Below, one piece after another: positions 26,505-34,148 of a DNA stretch of 48,420 bases. The notes under the pieces were generated by a model, which was not told the origin of the DNA, made no database searches, and saw only the letters and a program-made list of their open reading frames with translations. The stretch spans positions 1 to 48,420 of the forward strand of contig CAVCMI010000012.1 in assembly GCA_963603365.1 (NCBI GenBank), given 5' to 3'. The stretch comes from F23-D06 sp963603365. Its GTDB lineage: Bacteria; Bacteroidota; Bacteroidia; Bacteroidales; WCHB1-69. The translations under genes and the position numbers were made by a program. Position 1 is the stretch's first letter. Every line of letters begins with the position of its first letter.

Positions 26505-29500
26505 TTACTGGTTAAAAGCTTTTCGAATCAGAGTATTCAAGAAGCAGACACCTTCTGCTATAATTATCGGTTGATGATAATGAAATTCAGCTCCGGTCTT
26601 TGATTTTTTCTTTGCCTTATCATATTCTTTGTCATTATTGCAGATGAATCCTGGGATATTTCTCGGAAGTTCCTTCAAGTCATCTCGCAATTCCATCTCT
26701 GCCGTAGGATAAAGTTTCGTTTTTTGGCTAACAAACTCAATGAATACATCCATGAACTTTTCAAAGTTATTTACGCCAGAAAAATAGAAATTACCCATAT
26801 CTTCAGTGAAGTAATTTCCTGTGAGTTCTTCTTCTACAGACAAGGCTTTCATGCTTCCATCAGGAACAAGAAACTTGACCCCTTCCTCTCCACAGATGTC
26901 AGAATCTCCTTTTCCCTGCTTCTTTATTACATCTTTGGGGTCGCACAATCCTTTAGCGATTTCAGCCTTATTGTCAACTTCTATTTCATCACGATACTTC
27001 ACTGTCATTTCTTTGTCAACAACACATTTGACGCCAGTATTAAGGCATAGAGCATAGTACTCCCGAGTTGCACGAGCACCTGCTGAGTTAGGTAACCAAT
27101 GGAAAATTCGTCCACCCTTGCCGAATGACAGTACATCTATTCTCTCGATACTGTCCAAACCATTATCCTTTATGGTTTTACCTACGAGCATACCTGAATA
27201 GAAAAGCAATAAGCCTGTTACGTACGCAGGTATTGTGAAGACAAACTTAGCATCTCTGTCTATTGTTTCATAGAAACTATCGTAATCTTCAGAAGACTTT
27301 AATTGATCAAAGATGTTGTTCAAATAATATGGAGCTTTCTTTGGTTCTGTCAACACTTCTTTTATATTGGATACATACACCGATTTCTGATTACTTTCAT
27401 GGAAATTAACCAATGCTTGACGGAACAGTTCAGACTTGATAACAGCATCAAAAAAGACACCTGCTGCGAGTCTTATCGAACTTTCCCGGAACAAAGAAGC
27501 CTTGTTGTTGTTGGATGGATCTTTTGCCAACAAAAGAATGTCACTTGTACTACCACCGACATCAATACCAAGGAACATATTGCTGTTGCTTAGTCCGAAG
27601 TCCTGCGACAGGGCAAAACTGCACACGGCTTCTGCTTCTGTAGGATAGTCAGGCTTGACGGTAGGTTTCCTGTCACCAACAATAGGTGTTAACTTTGTCA
27701 AATCATTAAATATCTTGTCATAATCATTCACATCAGACTCCATCATAGCCCCCGGATGACTCCAGCTTATTTCCTCTGGCCGTATTCTGTTTTTATAAAG
27801 GAAAGCACAAGTCTGAAGCCAAATAGACTTTATATATGCCTTCTTTTTTTCCAGCCCTTTTTGGTTGTCCAGCCATTTCATATTATAGTGCAGAGTTCCA
27901 GCTTGGGTTTTAATCTCGTATTCGTCCATCTCACGCACCACAACATTTGGGCGATTTACAGGAACTCCTCCTGCAACTTCCTCAGATTGATTGTAACAGA
28001 TGTATCTTGAGTCATGCTCGTGCAACCATGACTTCAATTGTCCATTCTCTGCAGGATAGTTTGTAAAAAACAAAAGTTCATCGTTCCCTGCGTTAGCGCG
28101 TTTGTCATCGTTTTCATTTCCCACCAAAACTGTTCTGTTGTTTTCAAACTGCACAGGCAGAGGACTCCTGTCATTGGCTTTATAGTAGACACATGTATTG
28201 CTGCTGCCAAAGTCAATGCCAACAATGGCAGAACAATTCATGTCAACAGAGGTGAAATCTTTGACTATGTCGTGTCTGAGCATAAGGAAGCCCGCTCTTT
28301 CATCTTTGCCACTCTTTTGGATTGTAGCGATAAGCCCTTCAATTGGTTTGTTCGCTGAAAAAATGTTGTATTTTGGCATATCTTCCCCCAAGCCTGCAGG
28401 GCATGTGACCAAGGTTTTTATGTCAATGCCAAGATCTTCATTTGGAACAGGCTGATAGTCTGGAGTAAGGAATGCATTGTTTCCATTTCGAAGCAATACA
28501 CCGTCATATTTGAATACCGGCAAGAACTTATTTTTGGAATCTGTCGTGAACTCCGTATAGAGGTAGTATTTGTTCCATTTGTCGGACACGAAATTGGGCC
28601 ATAGAATAACACGCCCCATGTCTTCCATCCAAGCTATATTATACTCTCTTGTGTTAAGGGTTACTCTTTCTCCGTCAATTTCTACAACCATTGTAACTGA
28701 CAACACATCTCCGTTTTCACTGATTGACGCTGAAAGATGGCAGTTGCCGCCTGTACTGTAATCCAACAAGTCCCCTAACCGGTTCTTGAAAATGTCTATG
28801 CCCATTTCTGAGAGTGGTACCGTAAAATAGCAGAATGTGCCTGATTTCAAGTCTTTCACTTGCAGATAATACACAGATGCATCAGAGCGTTTTTGTCTCT
28901 GATTCGCATATTCAGCCCAACCGATGACATAATTGTCCGAACTGAGTAAGTTTTGAATGTCACCAATTTTCTGACAACCTTCAGAACAGTCAGTAAAAGT
29001 GAAAGTGTAATCTGCCTTCATGTATACAGGAACGTCACTCTTGAGGAGAATGGAGAAAGGGCAAGATAAGATGCCATATGATGGTATTGGCCCCTTGTCT
29101 CTCATGTTGCCATTGGCTTTTATGATTTCATTCTCCCAAGAACGGCTCATCTCCTTAAAACCTTTAATGTCTATTCGTTGATTCCCTGAACGGAAACGGT
29201 TGATTTCGTTCTCAAAATCATCCAAATTGCCATTCATGTTCTTTAAGAAAAGATATAGCTTTTGTATCTGATCAGGAGCAAGATAACGCATGGGGTCCTC
29301 TAATTTCCCGTTACGATACCAGCTGATGTCAGACATGCCATTAAGTTTTGAGTAATCAATTCCGGTAAACACCCCGGTCAAGGGTGAAGTGCCTCCAATA
29401 AGTTGGTCTTTATAGTAGATTAACTGAATAAAAGGTTGTGCACCAGGGTCTTTTGCCAATGCATCCTGGTTGCTCCAAATATCTTTGTCATTGAAGAGCA

Positions 29501-29897
29501 TACGACCAAAGGCCGAGGCGATGTCATAGTCATCCCCATTTATATTCATTGTGACTGGCTTGGAAAACCGTATTCTGTCCGAATGAAGAGCCAGTAGCGT
29601 TATCAGTCCTCGCCATTCTCCATGGAGCATCTCATAGAACTGTGTTAGCCCGGAGTCTCCGATATTGGGGTCAGGGTTGGACAACGTCGACAAAGCAAAA
29701 TTAAACAATTTTGCACGGGCCCAAGGAGTCGGCACTCCAGAAATCAGAGCGGCTATTTTGTCTGCAGTAACATCCTGAAGTATTTGTCCGGTCTGTATGC
29801 CCTGTATGTATGATGATGCCATGTTCAGGTCATTCCATGTTCCTTGGATTCCTGTTGTAAGCGTTGTATAACTTTTTATCAATAGAGCTTTTGACAT
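26505..29897 (-). CDS. Large Hsp70/actin-superfamily ATPase with novel N-terminal half
   Basis: A 1130-residue protein. Residues 560-950 carry an intact actin/Hsp70 ATPase. Phosphate-1 motif GIDFGSSNT is at 560-568, phosphate-2 motif GIDVGGSTSDI at 777-787, and the adenosine motif SFGKGGRIFHW around 923-934. The first 555 residues are unlike the Hsp70 substrate domain and unlike any domain I recognise. They begin helical and then become beta-rich. The C-terminal 180 residues are also unassigned. Canonical DnaK has its ATPase first and about 640 residues, so this is a different architecture. It lies in the operon between the tubulin-like protein and the degenerate actin-fold protein. ATP-driven remodelling or assembly is inference. 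Confidence 0.78.
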   Translation of the reverse strand: MSKALLIKSYTTLTTGIQGTWNDLNMASSYIQGIQTGQILQDVTADKIAALISGVPTPWARAKLFNFALSTLSNPDPNIGDSGLTQFYEMLHGEWRGLITLLALHSDRIRFSKPVTMNINGDDYDIASAFGRMLFNDKDIWSNQDALAKDPGAQPFIQLIYYKDQLIGGTSPLTGVFTGIDYSKLNGMSDISWYRNGKLEDPMRYLAPDQIQKLYLFLKNMNGNLDDFENEINRFRSGNQRIDIKGFKEMSRSWENEIIKANGNMRDKGPIPSYGILSCPFSILLKSDVPVYMKADYTFTFTDCSEGCQKIGDIQNLLSSDNYVIGWAEYANQRQKRSDASVYYLQVKDLKSGTFCYFTVPLSEMGIDIFKNRLGDLLDYSTGGNCHLSASISENGDVLSVTMVVEIDGERVTLNTREYNIAWMEDMGRVILWPNFVSDKWNKYYLYTEFTTDSKNKFLPVFKYDGVLLRNGNNAFLTPDYQPVPNEDLGIDIKTLVTCPAGLGEDMPKYNIFSANKPIEGLIATIQKSGKDERAGFLMLRHDIVKDFTSVDMNCSAIVGIDFGSSNTCVYYKANDRSPLPVQFENNRTVLVGNENDDKRANAGNDELLFFTNYPAENGQLKSWLHEHDSRYICYNQSEEVAGGVPVNRPNVVVREMDEYEIKTQAGTLHYNMKWLDNQKGLEKKKAYIKSIWLQTCAFLYKNRIRPEEISWSHPGAMMESDVNDYDKIFNDLTKLTPIVGDRKPTVKPDYPTEAEAVCSFALSQDFGLSNSNMFLGIDVGGSTSDILLLAKDPSNNNKASLFRESSIRLAAGVFFDAVIKSELFRQALVNFHESNQKSVYVSNIKEVLTEPKKAPYYLNNIFDQLKSSEDYDSFYETIDRDAKFVFTIPAYVTGLLLFYSGMLVGKTIKDNGLDSIERIDVLSFGKGGRIFHWLPNSAGARATREYYALCLNTGVKCVVDKEMTVKYRDEIEVDNKAEIAKGLCDPKDVIKKQGKGDSDICGEEGVKFLVPDGSMKALSVEEELTGNYFTEDMGNFYFSGVNNFEKFMDVFIEFVSQKTKLYPTAEMELRDDLKELPRNIPGFICNNDKEYDKAKKKSKTGAEFHYHQPIIIAEGVCFLNTLIRKAFNQ

Positions 29898-29909
29898 AGC
29901 TGTTGTCCT

Positions 29910-31526
29910 TTAATTGATACTATATAATTTGCAAAGAGTGTCATAAACATGTTTATAAAAACGCTCTCCAGTATTAGTGATAGTGGTGGCTTTACCACTA
30001 TTTAATTCATCTTTGAAAAGTTTCTTAAACGTATCGAACTTATTGCCAAACGGTCGTCTGACAGCAAAAGTCCAATCTTTGCCTACTCCCTCATTACGAT
30101 AAAGGTTTTTGTTCCAATCGTATTTTTTCAATTCTTTCATTGTTTGGAAAGCAAAGAGTTTCGGGTTAAACAAGAACTTGTCCTCTCCGTTCGCAGAACG
30201 ATGTATTTGACGTATCCATCCTTCTGCAAGTTGCCCGTTAACATTACGAACATGGAACAAACGGAAATACTTCTTCAGATGCTCAACTTGACTTACATCT
30301 ATTCCATCATACCCGGGTAGATCTTTCTGTTTCCCACATCTGACACTCTCTACCAAATCAATGTCAGGATCGTTGCACAAAAATGAAAATGCAAGCAGCA
30401 TTCCAAATTTCTTTGCAAATTCCTTGTCGTAATTATTATTGCTTCCAACAAAGTCTTGAAAATCAAATTTTTCTGAGGAATCTATTGAACGGAAGACATA
30501 ATCAGGCGTTCCCGATTCCTTTTTTTGTGCAAGATAATTGTCGTCTGCATGATAAAAGTCCAACGCTGCGCAAGCTGCGAGCAATTCAATATAGTGTGAA
30601 TCACATTTTTGGTCACCGCCTCCTGTTACAGTCTGCGTTAGTCTCTCTTTTTCACGTATCATCGGATCCCAATTCTGATTGTCCGTTCCCATCATATAGA
30701 ATCGCTGATATGTGTTCTTAACCGTTGTGTCATCATCATAAAACATCATTGCCACTTGGGAGTTCAGTGCGAACTTATCACTTGTCGCAATCACTTTTTG
30801 CGAAAGCAGTTCTTCAGCCGACGGCGCTTTGAAGCTGAAATATGCCGTAAGGAGCGTTGATGCAAAAAATGCACTGCCGAGTACATTTGCCGCCCCATTA
30901 CTCATAATTTCAGCTGCTTTAGATATGGCTTGTGGAATGACAGGGATAGAAGATGCTCCCGTTCCACCAAATACAGAACCGAGAATGAAGACTTTTGGCT
31001 TGCCATTTGTTGATGCTTTGATCAACTCTTGCAAAAAAGATTTCAAATCACTTGTATTATTTGAATGTGCTGCCTCAATGATGGAATGATACATCATCAT
31101 TGAACCCAAATGAGTTTGGGCACGATAACCATGCCGAAGATTAAAGTTTTCAACATTATTGCTTAAGACCAAATCTGCAAGATCTGCTTCCTCGGGCCTA
31201 TTGTACTTCGTGTTGCCATAATTGAAAACGTCTTTGAAAGAACTCTTCTTCTCGTAGTTAGGGCTGAACTCATAATACTTGACATTGGCAGAGAAGAAAG
31301 TGTCGCTTAATGCTGTTCTGCTGGCCTTGTCCAAATTCTTCGCATTGACGTATGCCTCCTTTACCTCTTTCAAGCGAGAGAAGTTCCCATTGTTTTTGTC
31401 TGTGTCAAGTGCAAGCAGATGAATTTCAGTATCATCAAACATGCCCATAGCACAAAGGTGCATCAGAGACTCAATGCAACGCATGCCGGTGCCACCTATA
31501 CCCATTACAAAATATTGTTTTGCCAT
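29910..31526 (-). CDS. Tubulin/FtsZ-fold GTPase-like protein
   Basis: A 538-residue protein. The N-terminal strand and loop FVMGIGGTGMRC (6-17) match the T1 nucleotide loop of tubulin-like proteins. HLLALDTDKNN (36-46) matches the T3 region, and FILGSVFGGTGASS (180-193) corresponds to the GGGTGTG signature (T4). This fits the 'tubulin-like' protein group of bacteria rather than FtsZ or TubZ themselves. The classical catalytic NxDxxD T7 loop is not obvious, so polymerisation-coupled GTP hydrolysis is uncertain. Other residues are not similar to FtsZ, which argues against a cell-division role. The gene is third in the operon, 22 bp behind a membrane protein and 12 bp before the Hsp70-like gene. 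Confidence 0.8.
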   Translation of the reverse strand: MAKQYFVMGIGGTGMRCIESLMHLCAMGMFDDTEIHLLALDTDKNNGNFSRLKEVKEAYVNAKNLDKASRTALSDTFFSANVKYYEFSPNYEKKSSFKDVFNYGNTKYNRPEEADLADLVLSNNVENFNLRHGYRAQTHLGSMMMYHSIIEAAHSNNTSDLKSFLQELIKASTNGKPKVFILGSVFGGTGASSIPVIPQAISKAAEIMSNGAANVLGSAFFASTLLTAYFSFKAPSAEELLSQKVIATSDKFALNSQVAMMFYDDDTTVKNTYQRFYMMGTDNQNWDPMIREKERLTQTVTGGGDQKCDSHYIELLAACAALDFYHADDNYLAQKKESGTPDYVFRSIDSSEKFDFQDFVGSNNNYDKEFAKKFGMLLAFSFLCNDPDIDLVESVRCGKQKDLPGYDGIDVSQVEHLKKYFRLFHVRNVNGQLAEGWIRQIHRSANGEDKFLFNPKLFAFQTMKELKKYDWNKNLYRNEGVGKDWTFAVRRPFGNKFDTFKKLFKDELNSGKATTITNTGERFYKHVYDTLCKLYSIN

Positions 31527-31548
31527 AGAGATCTATTACGTTAGTTGT

Positions 31549-31938
31549 TTATGCAATCTTTTCTTTCCCGAGTATCGATCCAAACTTTGTGTGCCGAAAA
31601 CAGAACATAATTATGAGGCTTAATGCCGCAGAACCCAACAATGTTATAGCCAAACAAATCATATTGGTCGTTGAAAACTGATTTTGAAATGCAACTTTCT
31701 TAATGTAACTTGCTACATATATGTCGTTGTATATCCAAAAGCCCAATGAACCGACTGCCATACACACAATCCACCAAACGCGCCGTTTGATGTAGGAACG
31801 GTCGTTGCCGCCCTGATATGGTATCATCATGGAAATCAAGAAGGCGACGCCAAAAATCAAGATGGCGACAAGTGCTGCATAAACGTAAGTTTCGTTTTGC
31901 AAATCCTTTAATTGGTCTAAAGTTTGGACTGGTCTCAT
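31549..31938 (-). CDS. Three-helix membrane protein (system component)
   Basis: A 129-residue protein with membrane helices at about 18-38, 54-73 and 90-114, a short basic loop (YIKRRV) after the first, and a basic C-terminal tail (RHTKFGSILGKEK). I do not recognise a family. It lies 21 bp after the vWA-like lipoprotein and 22 bp before the tubulin-like gene. It could link the outside-facing lipoprotein to the cytoplasmic proteins. Confidence 0.75.
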   Translation of the reverse strand: MRPVQTLDQLKDLQNETYVYAALVAILIFGVAFLISMMIPYQGGNDRSYIKRRVWWIVCMAVGSLGFWIYNDIYVASYIKKVAFQNQFSTTNMICLAITLLGSAALSLIIMFCFRHTKFGSILGKEKIA

Positions 31939-31959
31939 AAATTGCTATGTTTTAGTTGT

Positions 31960-33294
31960 TTATTTCTGTTCGCTCTTTACGTAAATCGTGTAAATTGTTT
32001 GCCCAAGCATTTTATACAATACATCTGCATCTGCCAAGCATTGCTTGATACTTGATGCCACCGAGACATTTTTACTGCCTGGTTGACAAATTGATTCAAA
32101 CGTGAATTTGTCTTCATGAGAAGAGAATACTTCTTCTACTTTCTGTATTGTTATGTCTATTTTGAAATAGTTGTAGGGTTTCCCTGTAAGAACTCTTGGG
32201 TCGAACCAGTTCGGATTAAATGCAATGTTTATTTTGCTATGCTTATCAAACTCATTTTTATCGATTTGCATAAAGTTCTCAATTTCGGTGAGCTCGAAAT
32301 TGTTATGCGCTGCCTTCCCTCCATTTTCTAAGGATGTATAGAAATCATTGTATTCCTGATTGATGTCATATACTGTTATTCCCAACTCGTTAATGCGGTA
32401 GCAGCCAAAAGAGTTTTTTTCAATTCCCATTTGGATGACAGGTGCTCCTGTTGGCAATGGTTCGCCGGTGTCCTCATCCACGGCATTAACAAGATAGCTT
32501 TCTATAGTTCCCCAATCACAACCGGTCCAATCTTGTATTTCAAATGTACCATAGCCCTTTGATTTGCTCTGGAGGATTTCATTTTGTATTGAGCAGTTAT
32601 TGCCGCTTCCTTTTAATACCGGATGACTTGCAGCAATATGGAATTCGTCAACATCCGGATGTTTGGATAAATCAACAGTCCTCATGATTCTCTGATGAAT
32701 GTTGTCTGGCAAGCGGTCGTCGGTAAATAATATATAGAAACGTTTCTTATTATATTTCCTCCCCTTGTTTACCTCCACATATGGTTCAGAAAGGATATAG
32801 ATGTCGTGACCTTTCAATATCCATGTTTTGAATGCCTTAGCCAAATATGGATCGTTGTCATGACCTTTGGCGATTGATGGAGTATAGTATTCGCCGTCTG
32901 TAAGCAAAACCGCTTCCGTATTACCTTCTGCCATTTGATTTGCTGCGCCGGCTAAATCGGCATAATTCACTTCTTTGATATTCCTCAAAAGAGTATAGAC
33001 ATCTCCTGTCTCTTCTGCAATTGTTGCACCTTTTATTGAAAAATAGGTTGTGGTTTTGCTCACTAATGATGCCGCTATGTCTTGGAAGAATTGTGAATTT
33101 TGACCAAGGGCGCAGCATGTTGAATAGTCAACAAAAAGATTAAGGGAGTTTTCTCTAAGAGGTTTGTCTTGTTGTTCAAAGTTTACAATATGAAATGTAT
33201 CAAGATATTTTGTGTCAGGCGGTGTTTCTTGGACATGGCTGCATGAGGCAAAAAAGCATATTATGATTGAAAACAAAACAAGACTTTTCATCAT
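31960..33294 (-). CDS. Lipoprotein with vWA-like domain, first gene of the tubulin/Hsp70 operon
   Basis: I choose the ATG at 33294 because it starts a lipoprotein signal (MMKSLVLFSIIICFFASC, lipobox FASC, Cys18). An in-frame ATG at 33321 adds nine residues in front. The product has 444 residues. Residues 50-215 resemble a von Willebrand A domain: LNLFVDYSTC, where the MIDAS DxSxS motif has Cys in place of the last Ser, and EAVLLTDGEYY (about 127-137) in the usual TDGE strand. The rest is not recognised. It should sit in the envelope, facing the periplasm or surface, and may bind a metal or partner protein. A weak TAnnTTTG promoter is 280 bp upstream. Confidence 0.75.
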   Translation of the reverse strand: MMKSLVLFSIIICFFASCSHVQETPPDTKYLDTFHIVNFEQQDKPLRENSLNLFVDYSTCCALGQNSQFFQDIAASLVSKTTTYFSIKGATIAEETGDVYTLLRNIKEVNYADLAGAANQMAEGNTEAVLLTDGEYYTPSIAKGHDNDPYLAKAFKTWILKGHDIYILSEPYVEVNKGRKYNKKRFYILFTDDRLPDNIHQRIMRTVDLSKHPDVDEFHIAASHPVLKGSGNNCSIQNEILQSKSKGYGTFEIQDWTGCDWGTIESYLVNAVDEDTGEPLPTGAPVIQMGIEKNSFGCYRINELGITVYDINQEYNDFYTSLENGGKAAHNNFELTEIENFMQIDKNEFDKHSKINIAFNPNWFDPRVLTGKPYNYFKIDITIQKVEEVFSSHEDKFTFESICQPGSKNVSVASSIKQCLADADVLYKMLGQTIYTIYVKSEQK

Positions 33295-33458
33295 TCCATT
33301 TTTTCTTAATTTACACTGCATAGGTTACTTGATTTCACAGGAATAGCCCCAAACCTGCCACCTGCATGCACACCGAAACCGGGCGAATGAGAATCCGTCC
33401 GAGACATTTTTTGCAGAAATAGCGTGTCAGAAATTATGCGCCGATATGGCAGTGGGAT

Positions 33459-33466
33459 GGGGGGGG
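33459..33466. repeat. G8 homopolymer tract in the operon upstream region
   Basis: On the minus strand (the operon sense) it reads TTTG followed by C8. It is 165 bp upstream of the chosen start of the lipoprotein gene. Confidence 0.85.
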
Positions 33467-33494
33467 CAAACAACTAATAACCAACGAGTTATAA

Positions 33495-33530
33495 GTGCCC
33501 TGCAAGGAGTTGGGATATCTTGCGGGGCAC
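33495..33530. repeat. Strong imperfect hairpin
   Basis: GTGCCCTGCAAG at 33495-33506 pairs with CTTGCGGGGCAC at 33519-33530, with one T:G mismatch in twelve and a 12-base loop. It would be in the leader RNA of the tubulin/Hsp70 operon if the 33571 promoter is used. Confidence 0.7.
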
Positions 33531-33570
33531 CTCATGGTTATATGCTTGCCGGTTGTTTTCATAATGGTTG

Positions 33571-33578
33571 CAAAGATA
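33571..33578 (-). promoter_or_regulatory. Candidate -7 element for the tubulin/Hsp70 operon
   Basis: TATCTTTG on the minus strand matches TAnnTTTG. It is the only full match I see between the tRNA terminator and the first operon gene. It would give a leader of about 270 nt carrying the hairpin and the C8 tract. Confidence 0.4.
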
Positions 33579-33743
33579 ACATTTTATTTTTAACTGAACA
33601 ACTTTTTTTGAATTGAAAATTGGCAAGTTCAACGACGGACCGCGAAAGGTGCTTTCTTTCGACACCGTTGCCAATGCTTTTTTTTATGACTTTGCCACTT
33701 TAATCTATCGTCTGCTTCAGAAAAGAGCCGGTCGGGCAGCAAT

Positions 33744-33786
33744 AAAAAAACAAGGCGCTTGCCATTCTGATTTGAAAGTGCCTTGT
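33744..33786 (-). terminator. Intrinsic terminator of the tRNA cluster
   Basis: On the minus strand AACAAGGCACTT pairs with AAGCGCCTTGTT (one G-T or mismatch) across a short loop and is followed by seven T. It lies just after the last tRNA-Val and should stop the Ser-Val-Val transcript. Confidence 0.8.
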
Positions 33787-33797
33787 TCCTTTGTCTG

Positions 33798-33872
33798 TGA
33801 TCTGTACAAGATTTGAACTTGTGACCTCTTGCCTGTCAAGCAAGCGCTCTAAACCAACTGAGCTAACAGATC
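33798..33872 (-). tRNA. tRNA-Val (GAC), copy 2 of the transcript
   Basis: A cloverleaf is visible on the minus strand: acceptor GATCTGT/ACAGATC with discriminator A, D arm GCTC...GAGC, anticodon stem CTTGC/GCAAG around the loop TTGACAG (anticodon GAC), and T arm ACAAG/CTTGT around TTCAAAT. CCA is not encoded. It is identical to the copy at 33911-33985. Confidence 0.95.
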
Positions 33873-33910
33873 AGTTTCAACGAAAATCCCCTCGTGGCGG
33901 AGGGGGCTGG

Positions 33911-33985
33911 TGATCTGTACAAGATTTGAACTTGTGACCTCTTGCCTGTCAAGCAAGCGCTCTAAACCAACTGAGCTAACAGATC
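33911..33985 (-). tRNA. tRNA-Val (GAC), copy 1 of the transcript
   Basis: Same 75-nt sequence as 33798-33872, with anticodon GAC. The 38-bp spacer between the copies has a small CCCCTC/GAGGGG stem. Transcribed with the Ser tRNA. Confidence 0.95.
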
Positions 33986-34009
33986 AGAATGTTAAAGAAC
34001 ATCTTTTGC

Positions 34010-34096
34010 GGAGAGACTGGGATTCGAACCCAGGAGGCGCTTTTGGCACCTACACGCTCTCCAGGCGTGCGCCTTCGACCACTCGGCCATCTCTCC
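34010..34096 (-). tRNA. tRNA-Ser (GGA)
   Basis: An 87-nt type II tRNA: acceptor GGAGAGA paired with TCTCTCC, anticodon stem CACGC/GCGTG around CTGGAGA (anticodon GGA), a long variable arm, and T arm CTGGG/CCCAG around TTCGAAT. First gene of the minus-strand tRNA transcript. Confidence 0.95.
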
Positions 34097-34121
34097 CTCC
34101 TATCTTCATAGGAAACGGGTG

Positions 34122-34129
34122 CAAAGATA
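34122..34129 (-). promoter_or_regulatory. -7 element of the tRNA cluster
   Basis: TATCTTTG on the minus strand, 25 bp upstream of the tRNA-Ser 5' end. Confidence 0.55.
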
Positions 34130-34148
34130 CACTTTTTCCGTTATCCCG

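Larger units (their letters stand above)
33295..33797. other. Non-coding stretch upstream of the operon and behind the tRNA cluster
   Basis: No credible gene. It holds a G8 tract (33459-33466), an imperfect 12-bp hairpin (33495-33530), a candidate minus-strand -7 element (33571-33578), A/T runs, and the terminator of the tRNA cluster (33744-33786). A 61-codon minus-strand frame at 33489-33674 crosses the hairpin and promoter and looks accidental. Confidence 0.6.

Noticed and set aside
29910..31526. FtsZ or TubZ identity for the tubulin-like protein
   Set aside because: Only the nucleotide loops agree; the rest of the sequence and the gene context differ from both, and no T7 motif is evident.
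33489..33674. 61-codon minus-strand frame upstream of the tubulin/Hsp70 operon
   Set aside because: It spans the hairpin and the candidate promoter, has no domain or membrane pattern, and probably is chance.
33613..33816. 67-codon plus-strand frame before the tRNA cluster
   Set aside because: It runs through the tRNA terminator and into the tRNA-Val gene.
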